Assembly (NCBI GenBank): GCA_046328335.1
Contig: JAXLWU010000006.1
Span: 156,453 to 220,452 of the forward strand
Reading direction: 5' to 3'
Source: JACCXM01 sp046328335
Lineage (GTDB): Bacteria; Chloroflexota; Chloroflexia; Thermomicrobiales; UBA6265
Length of the DNA stretch: 64,000 bases
In this document: one piece after another, positions 25,788 to 34,009 of the stretch
Layout: each line of letters begins with the position of its first letter
Numbering within the stretch: the stretch's first letter is position 1
Notes under the pieces: generated by a model
What the model was told of the DNA's origin: nothing
The model's input: the letters and a program-made list of their open reading frames with translations, nothing else
Database searches by the model: none
Made by a program: the position numbers and the translations under genes

Positions 25788-26807
25788 ATGGGATTCTGGG
25801 CCTTCATCGCACGAAGGATCATACTGGCGTTCCTCGTTCTGATGATCGTCAGCATCGCCACGTTCACGATGGCCCATGCCATTCCCGGCGATCCCATTTC
25901 CCTTGTGCTCGGTGACCGGCAAGCGGACAACCCCGAGGTACGCGCCGCTCTGGAGCGACGGTGGGGATTCGACAAACCGCTGCCGATGCAATACATCTAC
26001 TATGTCAGCAACCTGCTCCGTGGCGACTGGGGCGAGTCGATTTCGAGTCGCTCGCCGGTCGCCGATGCCCTTCGCGAACGAGTCCCCGCCACGGCCGAGT
26101 TATCGTTCTACGCCCTGCTCTTCGCCATCGTCACGGGCGTCCCGCTCGGCATCATTGCCGCGCTCAATCAGGATCGGTGGCCGGATCATCTCTCCCGGTT
26201 GATCACGCTCATCGGGACCTCCATTCCCGTCTTCTGGCTCGGCCTGCTCATGCTGTATGTCTTCTTCTATCAGCTGAAGTGGCTACCCGGACCCGGGCGT
26301 CTCGATGTCGGCATGGATCCGCCCGACCGGATCACTGGCATGGTCACCGTCGACGCGTTCCTGCATGGCGATTGGGACATCCTTCGCGCCGCGCTCCGGC
26401 GACTGGTCCTGCCCTCGATCGTGCTGGGTTCGTTCTCGATGGGAATCATCGCGCGCATGCTGCGGTCGTCACTCCTGGCGTCGCTTGGCGACGACTACGT
26501 GCGCACCGCGCGGGCCAAGGGCCTGAGCGACCATGCCGTCGTCATCAATCACGCCCTACGCAACGCACTCATTCCAACGGTCACCATTCTCGGGTTGACC
26601 GCCGCCGGCCTGCTTGCGGGAGCCGTCCTTACGGAAACGATCTTCTCCTGGCCGGGCATTGGCAGCTTTGCCGTGGCCGCGGCGCTCAAGCGAGACTACC
26701 CCGCGCTGCTCGGCGTCACCTTGATCGTGGCGGTGATCTATATCTTCGTCAACCTGGTCGTCGATGTGATCTACGGGTTGCTCGACCCGAGGATTCGGTC
26801 GGTCTAG
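25788..26807 (+). CDS. ABC transporter permease, DppB/OppB type
   Basis: 339 residues with six membrane helices. Typical DppB start (FIARRIILAFLVLMIVSIATFTMAHAIPGDP), then a conserved LRGDWGES and the permease EAA loop DYVRTARAKGLSDHAVVINHALRNALIPTVTILG, which docks on the ATPase. It forms the inner-membrane channel with the next gene. The two ATP-binding subunits (DppD/DppF type) are not adjacent and must be encoded elsewhere if the transporter works. Confidence 0.95.
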   Translation: MGFWAFIARRIILAFLVLMIVSIATFTMAHAIPGDPISLVLGDRQADNPEVRAALERRWGFDKPLPMQYIYYVSNLLRGDWGESISSRSPVADALRERVPATAELSFYALLFAIVTGVPLGIIAALNQDRWPDHLSRLITLIGTSIPVFWLGLLMLYVFFYQLKWLPGPGRLDVGMDPPDRITGMVTVDAFLHGDWDILRAALRRLVLPSIVLGSFSMGIIARMLRSSLLASLGDDYVRTARAKGLSDHAVVINHALRNALIPTVTILGLTAAGLLAGAVLTETIFSWPGIGSFAVAAALKRDYPALLGVTLIVAVIYIFVNLVVDVIYGLLDPRIRSV

Positions 26808-26840
26808 CGCCGTCGCGCCGGAAGGACTGCCACCACGACG

Positions 26841-27785
26841 ATGATGACTTTGGACGCCGCTGCCAGCACCCCGCCACCAACCGCCGTCGCGGTCAGCGCG
26901 CCACCCTTCCCCGCCGATCTCGTGCCGAAACGCCCGGCGCGATCACCAATGGGCGACGCCATTCGCACATTGCGCCGCAAGCCGTGGGCGATGTTCGGTC
27001 TGTTCGTCGTCCTGGCGTGGCTCCTGCTCGGCATTCTCGCGCCGGTCCTGCCGATCCAGGATCCCGATTTCCAGGATCTCTCGCACAAACTCAAGAGCCC
27101 CAGCCTCCAGCATCCGTTCGGCACCGACGACCTCGGTCGCGATATGGTCAGCCGCATCATCTGGGGCGCCCGCGTTTCCGTCCCCGCCGGCATTCTCGTC
27201 ATCGCCTTGACGGGCACGGTCGGTTGCTTGCTGGGGGCAGTCGCCGGTTACTTCGGGGGCGCGGTCGATTCGGTCATCATGCGGACGGCGGACGCGATTC
27301 TTTCATTTCCCTCGATCATCCTCGCGATCGCCATTACTGCGGTGCGCGGTGGACCCGGGCTTGGCAATGCGCTGCTCGCCGTCGCCATCGTGCTCTGGCC
27401 GGAATACGCGCGGCTGATGCGCGGCCAGGTTCTCTCCATTCGCTCAAACGAATACGTCACGGCCGCGGAAGCCATCGGCGCCGACCGGCGGCAGGTGCTT
27501 TTCCGGCACATCCTCCCGTCCACCGATGCACCCGTGGTGGTCAAGGCGACGCTCGATGTCGGCGCCGCTATCGTCCTCACCGCCGGTCTCAGCTTTATCG
27601 GTCTTGGCGCCGTCCCGCCCACGCCGGAATGGGGCGCGATGATCAAGCAGGGCGCCGACAAGGGCCTCCAATTCTGGTGGTACGCCGCTGCTCCTGGGCT
27701 CGCCATCATGTCGGTGGTGCTTGGCCTCAACTTCCTGGGCGATGGCCTGCGGGACGCGCTCGATCCGCGGCGGCGCGGTCGATGA
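26841..27785 (+). CDS. ABC transporter permease, DppC/OppC type
   Basis: 314 residues. Proline-rich N-terminal 40 residues, then RRKPWAMFGLFVVLAWLLLGILAPVLP, HPFGTDDLGRDMVSRIIWGARVSVPAG, and the EAA loop NEYVTAAEAIGADRRQVLFRHILPS, followed by TAGLSFIGLGAVPPTPEWGAMI. The DppC signature is complete. The stop overlaps the next gene's start by ATGA, so the downstream YbaK gene is translationally coupled to it. Confidence 0.95.
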   Translation: MMTLDAAASTPPPTAVAVSAPPFPADLVPKRPARSPMGDAIRTLRRKPWAMFGLFVVLAWLLLGILAPVLPIQDPDFQDLSHKLKSPSLQHPFGTDDLGRDMVSRIIWGARVSVPAGILVIALTGTVGCLLGAVAGYFGGAVDSVIMRTADAILSFPSIILAIAITAVRGGPGLGNALLAVAIVLWPEYARLMRGQVLSIRSNEYVTAAEAIGADRRQVLFRHILPSTDAPVVVKATLDVGAAIVLTAGLSFIGLGAVPPTPEWGAMIKQGADKGLQFWWYAAAPGLAIMSVVLGLNFLGDGLRDALDPRRRGR

Positions 27786-28282
27786 GCGACGTGACGGCGA
27801 CCGCGCCGCGACAACTGATCGCGTTTCTCGAACGCCACGGCATCGAAGCCGAACTCCTCGCACCAGGCGTCCCGATGCCGACCGTCACCCTGGCCGCGGA
27901 GGCGATCGGTGTCGCCGAGGATGCCATTCTCAAGACCTTGATCTTCTCTGAGCCAGGCGGCAGCGTTGTCGTCGCCATCGCCAATGGCAATCATCGCATC
28001 GACCGCAATCGTCTCGCGGCGGCGGTTGGCGCACCGAGAGTGAAACCGGCAAGCGCGGACGATGTCCTTCGTGCCACCGGGTATCCAGCAGGCGGCGTCT
28101 CGCCCCTCGGTCTTCCGGCCGACGCTCGGGTCGTGGTCGATGTCGCGACGGCAGCGTTATCCGAAGCCTACGGTGGCGGCGGGCGAGAAGATCTGCTCCT
28201 CCACGTTCGGATCGAAGACATCATCCGGCTGAACTCAGCCACGGTTGCCGACATTCGCGAGCAAACCGTTCCCACGCTGTAG
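27782..28282 (+). CDS. YbaK/EbsC-family aminoacyl-tRNA deacylase domain protein
   Basis: 166 residues from ATG at 27782, overlapping the permease stop. It has the single-domain YbaK fold: LIAFLERHGIEAELL, LAAEAIGVAEDAILKTLIF with the conserved Lys, VVAIANGNHRIDRNRLAAAVGA, a GYPAGGVSPLGL motif and YGGGGREDLLLHV. Relatives deacylate mischarged tRNAs in trans (for example Cys- or Ala-tRNA-Pro). Specificity within the family is not visible. A role linked to the transporter is unlikely; the coupling may simply be operon economy. Confidence 0.9.
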   Translation: MSDVTATAPRQLIAFLERHGIEAELLAPGVPMPTVTLAAEAIGVAEDAILKTLIFSEPGGSVVVAIANGNHRIDRNRLAAAVGAPRVKPASADDVLRATGYPAGGVSPLGLPADARVVVDVATAALSEAYGGGGREDLLLHVRIEDIIRLNSATVADIREQTVPTL

Positions 28283-28370
28283 TAGTCCCGTTCTTCTCAT
28301 CGCGACGATACTTCTCTCGCTAGTGTCGATTTGCGCCGATTGACGGTGCTCGTTCGAGGATTCTGAATTC

Positions 28371-29483
28371 GTGTCCACGACCCTGGTCATCATCGGCTTG
28401 CCGGCCAGCGGCAAGACCACCGTGTTCAACGCCTTGACCCGCTCCGAGGCCACCACCGGTTCCTACGCCGCGAATACGGATGAACCGAATCTCGCGACCG
28501 TCAAGGTTCCTGACGCTCGGCTCGACATTTTGACCGACATGTTCAAGCCCCAGAAGAAGGTCCAGGCCGATGTCCAGTACCTCGACGTAGCCGGGATCGC
28601 CAAGGGCATCGCCGAGAAAGGGATGAGCGGCGCGCTCCTCGGGCATCTCAGCCAGGCCGACGCGCTGCTGCTCGTCGTCCGCGCCTTCGCGGATCCCGAT
28701 GTTCCCCATTCCGAAGGAGCAGTGGACGCCACGCGGGACGTTGAAACACTCAATCTGGAGCTGCTCTTCAGCGATCTCGCCGCGGTTGAAAAGCGGCTCG
28801 ATCGGATCAAATCGCAACTCCCGAAAGTGGTCGGCCGGGAGCGCGAAGCAATGGAACGCGAGCGAGCGCTGATGACCCGGCTGCACACCGCGCTGGAATC
28901 GGAAACGCCCATCCGCGAAATCCTCGGGGAGATCGATCCCGATGACCAGAAGACGCTGCGGGGCTTTGGCTTCCTGACGGCCAAGCCGCTCCTTATCCTG
29001 GTCAACCTGGGTGAATCGCAGCTCGGGGCGGAGGGAGATGCACTTCTCGCTGACATTCGCCAGCGGTTTACCCGGCCCGGTGTCGCGGTCGAATCGCTGG
29101 CGGGACAAATCGAAATGGAAATCGGCAGGCTCGATCCAGAGGACGCCGCCGAGTTCATGCGCGATCTGGGCATCGCCGAATCCGGGCTCGACCGGATCAT
29201 CCGTCAATCGTTCGCGCTTCTCGGCCTGATGCCGTTCTTTACGGTCGGGCCTGACGAGTGCCGTGCCTGGACCATCCGCCGCGGCGCCTCGGCGGTTGAA
29301 GCGGCTGGTGAAATCCATTCCGACATCCAGCGCGGCTTCATTCGGGCGGAGATCGTTGGTTACGACGACCTCATTAGCGCTGGCGGTATGGCCGAGGCGC
29401 GCAAGGTCGGCAAGTTTCGCCGCGAAGGCCGTGACTACATCGTGTCGGACGGGGACGTAATCAATTTCCTCTTCAATGTCTAG
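28371..29483 (+). CDS. ychF: YchF/OLA1-family ATPase
   Basis: 370 residues. An Obg-related P-loop protein with GLPASGKTTVFNALT (G1, about residues 9-23), the G3 region VQYLDVAGIAKGIAEKGMSGALLGHLSQAD, a helical hairpin at about 130-200, LVNLGE at the specificity position where YchF proteins prefer ATP over GTP, and a C-terminal TGS domain (FFTVGPDECRAWTIRRGASAVEAAGEIHSDIQRGFIRAEI). YchF binds ribosomes and is redox- and stress-linked. The P-loop reads PASGKTT rather than the usual PNVGKST. It starts at GTG; the DUF4272 gene follows 8 bp after its stop. Confidence 0.95.
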   Translation: MSTTLVIIGLPASGKTTVFNALTRSEATTGSYAANTDEPNLATVKVPDARLDILTDMFKPQKKVQADVQYLDVAGIAKGIAEKGMSGALLGHLSQADALLLVVRAFADPDVPHSEGAVDATRDVETLNLELLFSDLAAVEKRLDRIKSQLPKVVGREREAMERERALMTRLHTALESETPIREILGEIDPDDQKTLRGFGFLTAKPLLILVNLGESQLGAEGDALLADIRQRFTRPGVAVESLAGQIEMEIGRLDPEDAAEFMRDLGIAESGLDRIIRQSFALLGLMPFFTVGPDECRAWTIRRGASAVEAAGEIHSDIQRGFIRAEIVGYDDLISAGGMAEARKVGKFRREGRDYIVSDGDVINFLFNV

Positions 29484-29491
29484 GCCCCCAA

Positions 29492-30235
29492 ATGTCCTTT
29501 GATGCTTCGGACAACGAAATCGAGATCGAACTCCGCTCGCCGCGCGATGTCGCCATGCGAGCCATCGTCCTGGCGTCGACCCTCCGCCGGCTTGCCCTGG
29601 AAGAGGCGCCTGAACCCGAGGGTGATGTGCGGTCCGAAGTATTCGACCTGCGCGAATGGCTGCGCGAAGAGCATCTGGCCCTGGCCATGACGCCGGAAGA
29701 AACAGTGATGATCGAAACTCCTGTAGGCAAGATCGACACCGATCGCCGGGCCGAGTCGGCCTGGCAGGGGGAAGCCCTCGCGGTGCTGGTCTGGGCGCTT
29801 GGGCAGGGCGCACTTGCTCCTCCCGGCGAGCTTCCTGATCTTCCTGCCGTGCTGGCCGCGATCCCTGCTCCCTGGGAGCGCACGGCATCGTTCGTCAGCA
29901 GCGCAACGCTCCGTTCCGAGAGCGAGATCGCCGCGGCACGCGAGCGAGGCGAACTGTGGCATTGGCGGTCCACGGTCGAGTCGTTGCGGCGAGAGGCGAC
30001 TGCCAGCGAGCTGCGGGAATACGATGACCTGATCCGCGAAGTGGCGCTGGAATCGTTCGCCGCGGAGGTTCTCCCGCGAACGCAATCGGGCGACTTCGAG
30101 GTGAAGAGAGAGGCGGTCAAATCTCTCTCGACGGCGGCGCTCGCCGCGCTGATCGCCAGTAGCGCCGAGCGCCTTCTCGCCCTCAACTGGATCTGCGGAT
30201 TCGGCACCGTGGATAGCGTTCCACTTGACGTCTGA
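29492..30235 (+). CDS. DUF4272 domain protein (intact copy)
   Basis: 247 residues. The family core RRAESAWQGEALAVLVWALG is at about residues 85-104, with a long helical region after it (ELWHWRSTVESLRREATASELREYDDLIREVALESF). DUF4272 proteins are soluble and of unknown function. No catalytic motif is evident. It starts 8 bp after ychF, so probably the same transcript. From codon 76 to beyond the stop, the gene is duplicated almost exactly about 1.2 kb downstream, where the 5' part is missing. Confidence 0.85.
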   Translation: MSFDASDNEIEIELRSPRDVAMRAIVLASTLRRLALEEAPEPEGDVRSEVFDLREWLREEHLALAMTPEETVMIETPVGKIDTDRRAESAWQGEALAVLVWALGQGALAPPGELPDLPAVLAAIPAPWERTASFVSSATLRSESEIAAARERGELWHWRSTVESLRREATASELREYDDLIREVALESFAAEVLPRTQSGDFEVKREAVKSLSTAALAALIASSAERLLALNWICGFGTVDSVPLDV

Positions 30236-30337
30236 TACGGAATCCTCGGGGTGAAGCCACGCGTGTTGAATGCGGGAGCGAGCCCCTCTCCCGCCGGGTA
30301 GGGGACCCTCCTCCGGGGAGGGAGGCTTGGGAGGGAG
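29717..30337 (+). repeat. Direct repeat, copy 1 (DUF4272 3' part plus flank)
   Basis: About 621 bp matching 30927-31549 with an offset of 1210-1213 bp. In the coding part I count about 11 substitutions and one 3-nt difference near the stop, or about 98 percent identity. The match continues past the stop into a GC-rich palindromic block. Confidence 0.9.
30282..30337. repeat. GC-rich palindromic repeat (REP-like), copy A
   Basis: Contains GCCCCTCTCCCGCC and a nearby CTCC..GGGGAGGGAG hairpin. The first block recurs at 31490 and 37690. It lies inside direct-repeat copy 1. Confidence 0.6.
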
Positions 30338-30424
30338 GTGCACCCCAGCCGGACCACGAGCAGCGGGCGGGTGCTCTTCCTTCCAAGAAGCCGTCGTTCT
30401 CTCGTGCGTCGATCCAGCACGCTT

Positions 30425-30925
30425 CTCGAATTCGCTGGGGGCCGGTAGCCGAGGCTGAGTGGAGGCGCTTGTGGTTGTAGACGTCGTCCAGGAAGCGGCC
30501 CAGGTTGGCCTCGGCTTCGGCGAAGGTGCGGTGAAGTCGCAGGTACACCTCCTCCCGCTTGAGCGTGGCGAAGAGTTTCTCCGCCAGCGCACTCATAGAC
30601 GTTGCCCACCGCCGCCATGCTGATCTGCGCGCCGATGGCCTCCAGGCGCGCGACGTAGCGGTGACTGGCGTACTGCACCCCGTGGTCGGAGTGGTGGATC
30701 AGCCCCGGCACCGGTCGCCGGCCGGTGAGGCCCGCTCCAGGGCGGCCAGGGTCAGGTCGGTGTCGATGTGCGGCGACAGCGCCCAGCCGACGATGCGGCG
30801 CGACCAGGCATCGAGGATCGCGGCCAGGAAGCAGTAGGTGGTCGGCAGCCGGATGTAGGTCAGGTCGGCTACCCACGCCTGGTCGGGGCGCTGGAGGTCC
30901 TGGCCGCGCAGCAGGTTGATGTTTC
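30425..30925 (-). pseudogene. IS3-family transposase (OrfB) remnant
   Basis: Three reading frames on the minus strand give consecutive parts of an IS3-type integrase core. From the 5' side: QRPDQAWVADLTYIRL and DAWSRRIVGWAL (about 30900-30730, first Asp). Then GLIHHSDHGVQYASHRYVARL (about 30715-30600, second Asp). Then ALAEKLFATLKREEVYLR and DDVYNHKRLHS (about 30590-30440, Glu), with LGYRPPA in yet another frame. At least two to three frameshifts, no OrfA and no recognisable terminal inverted repeats mean it is inactive. Its upstream edge stops exactly where the second DUF4272 repeat begins. Confidence 0.85.
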
Positions 30926-30926
30926 C

Positions 30927-31448
30927 ACTCCCGTAGGCAAGATCGACACCGATCGCCGAGCCGAGTCGGCCTGGCAGGGGGAGGCCCTCGCGGTGCTGGT
31001 CTGGGCGCTTGGGCAGGGAGCACTTGCTCCTCCCGGCGAGCTTCCTGATCTTCCTGCCGTGCTGGCCGCGATCCCTGCTCCCTGGGAGCGCACGGCATCG
31101 TTCGTCAGCAGCGCAACGCTTCGTTCCGAGAGCGAGATCGCCGCGGCACGCGAGCAAGGCGAACTGTGGCATTGGCGGTCCACGGTCGAGTCGTTGCGGC
31201 GAGAGGCGACTGCCAGCGAGCGGCGGGAATACGATGACCTGATCCGCGAAGTGGCGCTGGAATCGTACGCCGCGGAGGTTCTCCCGCGAACCCAATCGGG
31301 CGACTTCGAGGTGAAGAGAGAGGCGGTCAAATCTCTCTCGACGGCGGCGCTCGCCGCGTTGATCGCCAGTAGCGCCGAGCGCCTTCGCGCCCTCAACTGG
31401 ATCTGCGGATTCGGCAACTCGTGGGATAGCGTTCCACTTGACGTCTGA
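30927..31448 (+). pseudogene. Truncated second copy of the DUF4272 gene
   Basis: Reads the same protein as the intact copy from codon 76 to the stop (TPVGKIDTDRRAESAWQGEALAV through VPLDV), in frame and with few changes (for example TASELREYD to TASERREYD). The first 75 codons are missing and replaced by antisense transposase DNA. A fused open frame starts further upstream, but its N-terminus is only the transposase complement, so I call this a fragment. Confidence 0.8.
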
Positions 31449-31549
31449 TACGGAATCCTGGTGAAGACACGCGTGTTGAATGCGGGAGCGAGCCCCTCTC
31501 CCGCCGGACGGGGGACTCCTCCCTCCGGGGAGGGAGGCTTGGGAGGGAG
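30927..31549 (+). repeat. Direct repeat, copy 2
   Basis: Partner of the repeat at 29717-30337, 623 bp, same orientation. It begins abruptly at the edge of the transposase remnant and ends at GGGAGGGAG, after which the two flanks diverge. Confidence 0.9.
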
Positions 31550-31572
31550 CCAGGGTTGGGGTGAGGGTGGGC
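31490..31572. repeat. GC-rich palindromic repeat (REP-like), copy B
   Basis: GAGCCCCTCTCCCGCC, then CTCCCTCCGGGGAGGGAG, then GGGTTGGGGTGAGGGTGGG. It is longer than copy A because it keeps the TTGGGGTGAGGG end that is also seen at 37717-37729. Confidence 0.6.
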
Positions 31573-31806
31573 GCGGCGTCGAAACGCCGATTCTTTGTGA
31601 TTGAACATCCCGATGGCTGTCCATGAAAGCCAGGAACTCCTTGTGTCCGCTGACGACCTGAACCTTTCAGGCCTCCCGGAACAGACCCGCTGTTAGCGTG
31701 TCGCCCCGTTGCGTTTTCGGCTTCCCCCCGGCCGGATCACTCGCGCACAAGAACCACTCGCTCTTCCGCATGCGGAACCCTTGCCATTCTTTCATTCGAT
31801 GGTTAT
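31573..31806. other. Gap after the DUF4272/IS3 locus
   Basis: No recognisable gene. The sequence is of mixed composition, and a short open frame running into the ArsR gene has no family-like N-terminus. It probably carries the ArsR promoter at its right end. Confidence 0.35.
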
Positions 31807-31819
31807 CATATTAGATATG
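31807..31819. promoter_or_regulatory. Candidate ArsR operator (AT-rich dyad)
   Basis: CATAT-TAG-ATATG, a perfect 5-bp inverted repeat in an AT-rich island within a GC-rich region, 25 bp upstream of the regulator start. This is the usual place for autoregulatory binding by ArsR proteins. Confidence 0.4.
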
Positions 31820-31843
31820 TATCGAACTATGGAGGAAATCATC

Positions 31844-32527
31844 GTGGACGCTTCGCAACAGGAACGGCTCGCATCGGTCTTCAAAGCACTGGCGGATCCA
31901 GCGCGCCTGCGCATTCTCGGGTTGCTTGCCGAAAAACCCCGTGCCGGTCACGAACTCGCTGCCAGTCTCACCCTCACTCCGCCGACGATTTCCCATCATA
32001 TGCGGAAACTGATGGACGCCGGACTGGTCGACGTCGCGACGGACGCGCAATCGCGCATCTACTCCCTGCGGGTCGCGGCGCTGCGTGAACTATCCGCGTC
32101 TGGTCCGCCGGCTCATCCTGACTCGTCCGGCGACGAAGCCTCGGCCGTTCTTCGCGCCTTTTTCGACCGAGACCGGCTGCGCCAGATTCCCGCCGCGCGC
32201 AAGAAGCGCGTGATCGTGTTGCGCCATTTGTTGCGCAGGTTCGATCCCGATCGATCGTACAGCGAGCGCGAAGTCAATGACATCCTGCGCATCGCTCATG
32301 ACGATGTCGCGACACTGCGGCGGGAACTTGTCGACTATGGCTTCATGCAGCGGGAACGGGGCATCTACTCGATTGCGCAGGAACCGCCCCAGCGCGGGGC
32401 AACCGTGCGACAGGAGGTCGGCGACGAAACGAATTGGCTCCAGAGTCTCATTCTCGACGCCACAAATCGCGTGCTCATGCCGGAACAGTCTGGATCGAAC
32501 GAAAGGCCTCCCGTGCCGCCAGAATGA
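31844..32527 (+). CDS. ArsR-family regulator with C-terminal DUF2087 domain
   Basis: 227 residues from GTG at 31844, with GGAGGAAA 6 nt upstream. Residues about 1-80 are the ArsR winged helix (LASVFKALADPARLRILGLLAEK, TPPTISHHMRKLMDAGLV). No metal-binding CVC motif is visible, so it is not an obvious arsenic or cadmium sensor. Residues about 105-190 match DUF2087 (IPAARKKRVIVLRHLLRRFDPDRSYSEREVNDILRIAHDDVATLRRELVDYGFMQRERG). The last 53 bp overlap the convergent trpF. Its targets are unknown. Confidence 0.88.
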   Translation: MDASQQERLASVFKALADPARLRILGLLAEKPRAGHELAASLTLTPPTISHHMRKLMDAGLVDVATDAQSRIYSLRVAALRELSASGPPAHPDSSGDEASAVLRAFFDRDRLRQIPAARKKRVIVLRHLLRRFDPDRSYSEREVNDILRIAHDDVATLRRELVDYGFMQRERGIYSIAQEPPQRGATVRQEVGDETNWLQSLILDATNRVLMPEQSGSNERPPVPPE

Positions 32528-33191
32528 ACGATGCGATGCGTGCCGGATCTTTCACGCCATCGGTTTCGACTCCGCTGCTCACATCGACGCCGAGTGGCTT
32601 CACTGCTGCAATCGCGGCGGCGACGTTTTCCGGATCGAGGCCGCCCCCCAGCAGCAATGGGTGCACGCGGTTGACCGAGGCGGCCAGCGTCCAGTCAGCG
32701 CGAACTCCCTCCCCACCGTGACCACGCTCCGAATACCCATCGATCACGAAGCCAACCGGCGGCTGATCGAGCCGAAGATAGGTCTCGATCGCGTCCATGA
32801 TCTCCGCGCCGGGATCTCCCGGACCTGGCCGGAATACCTTCATCACCGGCACGGCGATGCTTGCGATCGACCCGGGTGGTTCGTTGCCATGCAATTGCAC
32901 CAGATCGAGCCCGGCGATCCGCGCGGCGTCATTGATGACGACAGGATCGGCATCGACAAATACACCAGCCGCGAGAATATCCCGGTGGGGCGCCGCCCTC
33001 CTGGCCGCGTCGATGCAATTCCGTGCTTGCTTCGGGGTCACCTGGCGACGCGCCTTGACGAAAATGAATCCCAGGAGATCAGCGCCGGCCTCGGCGGCAG
33101 CCGCCGCATGTTCGGGTTCCCGCAATCCGCAGATCTTGATCAGCCCCTCAGGCTGCGGCAGCGAAAACCGCGTCGCCCTCGTGCGCGTCAT
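32475..33191 (-). CDS. trpF: Phosphoribosylanthranilate isomerase
   Basis: 238 residues. A TIM-barrel enzyme of tryptophan synthesis that rearranges phosphoribosylanthranilate. Motifs: IKICGLREPEHA (catalytic Cys), DLLGFIFV, VQLHGNE, and a phosphate-binding end LLLGGGLDPENVAAAI followed by GVDVSSGVETDGVKD with the catalytic Asp in DVSSG. It overlaps trpC by ATGA and ends against the convergent ArsR gene. Last gene of trpEGDCF; trpB and trpA are not here. Confidence 0.95.
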   Translation of the reverse strand: MTRTRATRFSLPQPEGLIKICGLREPEHAAAAAEAGADLLGFIFVKARRQVTPKQARNCIDAARRAAPHRDILAAGVFVDADPVVINDAARIAGLDLVQLHGNEPPGSIASIAVPVMKVFRPGPGDPGAEIMDAIETYLRLDQPPVGFVIDGYSERGHGGEGVRADWTLAASVNRVHPLLLGGGLDPENVAAAIAAVKPLGVDVSSGVETDGVKDPARIASFILAAREAFRSIQTVPA

Positions 33192-34009
33192 GCGTCGGCC
33201 GCGCTTTCACGCAGAGCGCGGACCGCTGCGGCCCGATCCGGCTGAACGATCAACCCCTCTCCGACCAGCACGGCACTCGCACCCGCCTGCTTCACCCGTT
33301 CCATTTCGGCGGCGCCGAAGATTCCGCTCTCCGCGACGAGAACGGCATCGGGCGGTGCGAGCGGCGCTAGCCGCTCGGTCGTGCCAAGATCGATAGCGAA
33401 CGTCTTCAGATCGCGGTTGTTGATTCCGATGATGGTCGCTCCCAGGGCACGAGCACGCGCCATCTCGAGTTCGTCGTGTGTCTCGACCAGCGCATCCATC
33501 CCGAGGACGTGCGCGGCATCGAGAAACTCGTGCAGTGTCGGGTCATCCAGCACGGCAACGATGAGCAGGATCGCGTCGGCGCCCGCGGCCCGCGCCTCCA
33601 CGATCTGATAGCGGTCGACGATGAAATCCTTCCGCAGAACAGGCAGACCGTATGGCGGTCGATGGACCACGGCTGCGGCCGCCCGCATGTCATCGAGACT
33701 CCCCTGAAAGAATGGCGCGTCGGTCAGCACTGAGATGGCCGCCGCGCCGCCAGCGGCGTAGTCCGCCGCCACTCGGTCTGGCACGATCTCGACCGGAAAT
33801 CGCCCGCGAGACGGCGATGCCCGCTTGATCTCGGCGATAATCGACACCCCCGGTTGGCGCAGTGCACGTTCGAGGCTTAGCGGTAGCGTCTGTTCGGCCG
33901 CTTCAGTCTCGATTTCCGCAATGGGACGCGCGGCCGCGCGCTGGATCACATCGGCTCGCGTCCTGGCGACGATCTTGTCGAGAATCGTCCCGGTTTCAAC
34001 CGTCGTCAT
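33188..34009 (-). CDS. trpC: Indole-3-glycerol-phosphate synthase
   Basis: 273 residues. Closes the indole ring in tryptophan synthesis. Family motifs: ILDKIVARTRADV at the start, VSIIAEIKRASPSRG, AAAISVLTDAPFFQGS, LPVLRKDFIVDRYQIVEARAAGADAILLIV, GINNRDLKTF, and VAESGIF with VLVGEGL at the end. It overlaps trpD and trpF by 4 nt each (ATGA), giving tight translational coupling. Confidence 0.96.
   Translation of the reverse strand: MTTVETGTILDKIVARTRADVIQRAAARPIAEIETEAAEQTLPLSLERALRQPGVSIIAEIKRASPSRGRFPVEIVPDRVAADYAAGGAAAISVLTDAPFFQGSLDDMRAAAAVVHRPPYGLPVLRKDFIVDRYQIVEARAAGADAILLIVAVLDDPTLHEFLDAAHVLGMDALVETHDELEMARARALGATIIGINNRDLKTFAIDLGTTERLAPLAPPDAVLVAESGIFGAAEMERVKQAGASAVLVGEGLIVQPDRAAAVRALRESAADA

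Noticed and set aside
25961..27780. A 773-codon open frame running through both permease genes
   Set aside because: Its first 600 codons are Arg/His-rich antisense-like composition in another frame of the permeases; only the last 166 codons (YbaK protein) are real.
28320..29888. Long minus-strand frame opposite ychF and the DUF4272 gene
   Set aside because: High-GC shadow frame; ychF on the plus strand has complete GTPase-type and TGS motifs.
29717..31549. Reading the two 620-bp repeats as terminal repeats of a composite transposon
   Set aside because: The repeats are host DUF4272 coding sequence, not IS ends, and the transposase between them is a frameshifted fragment.
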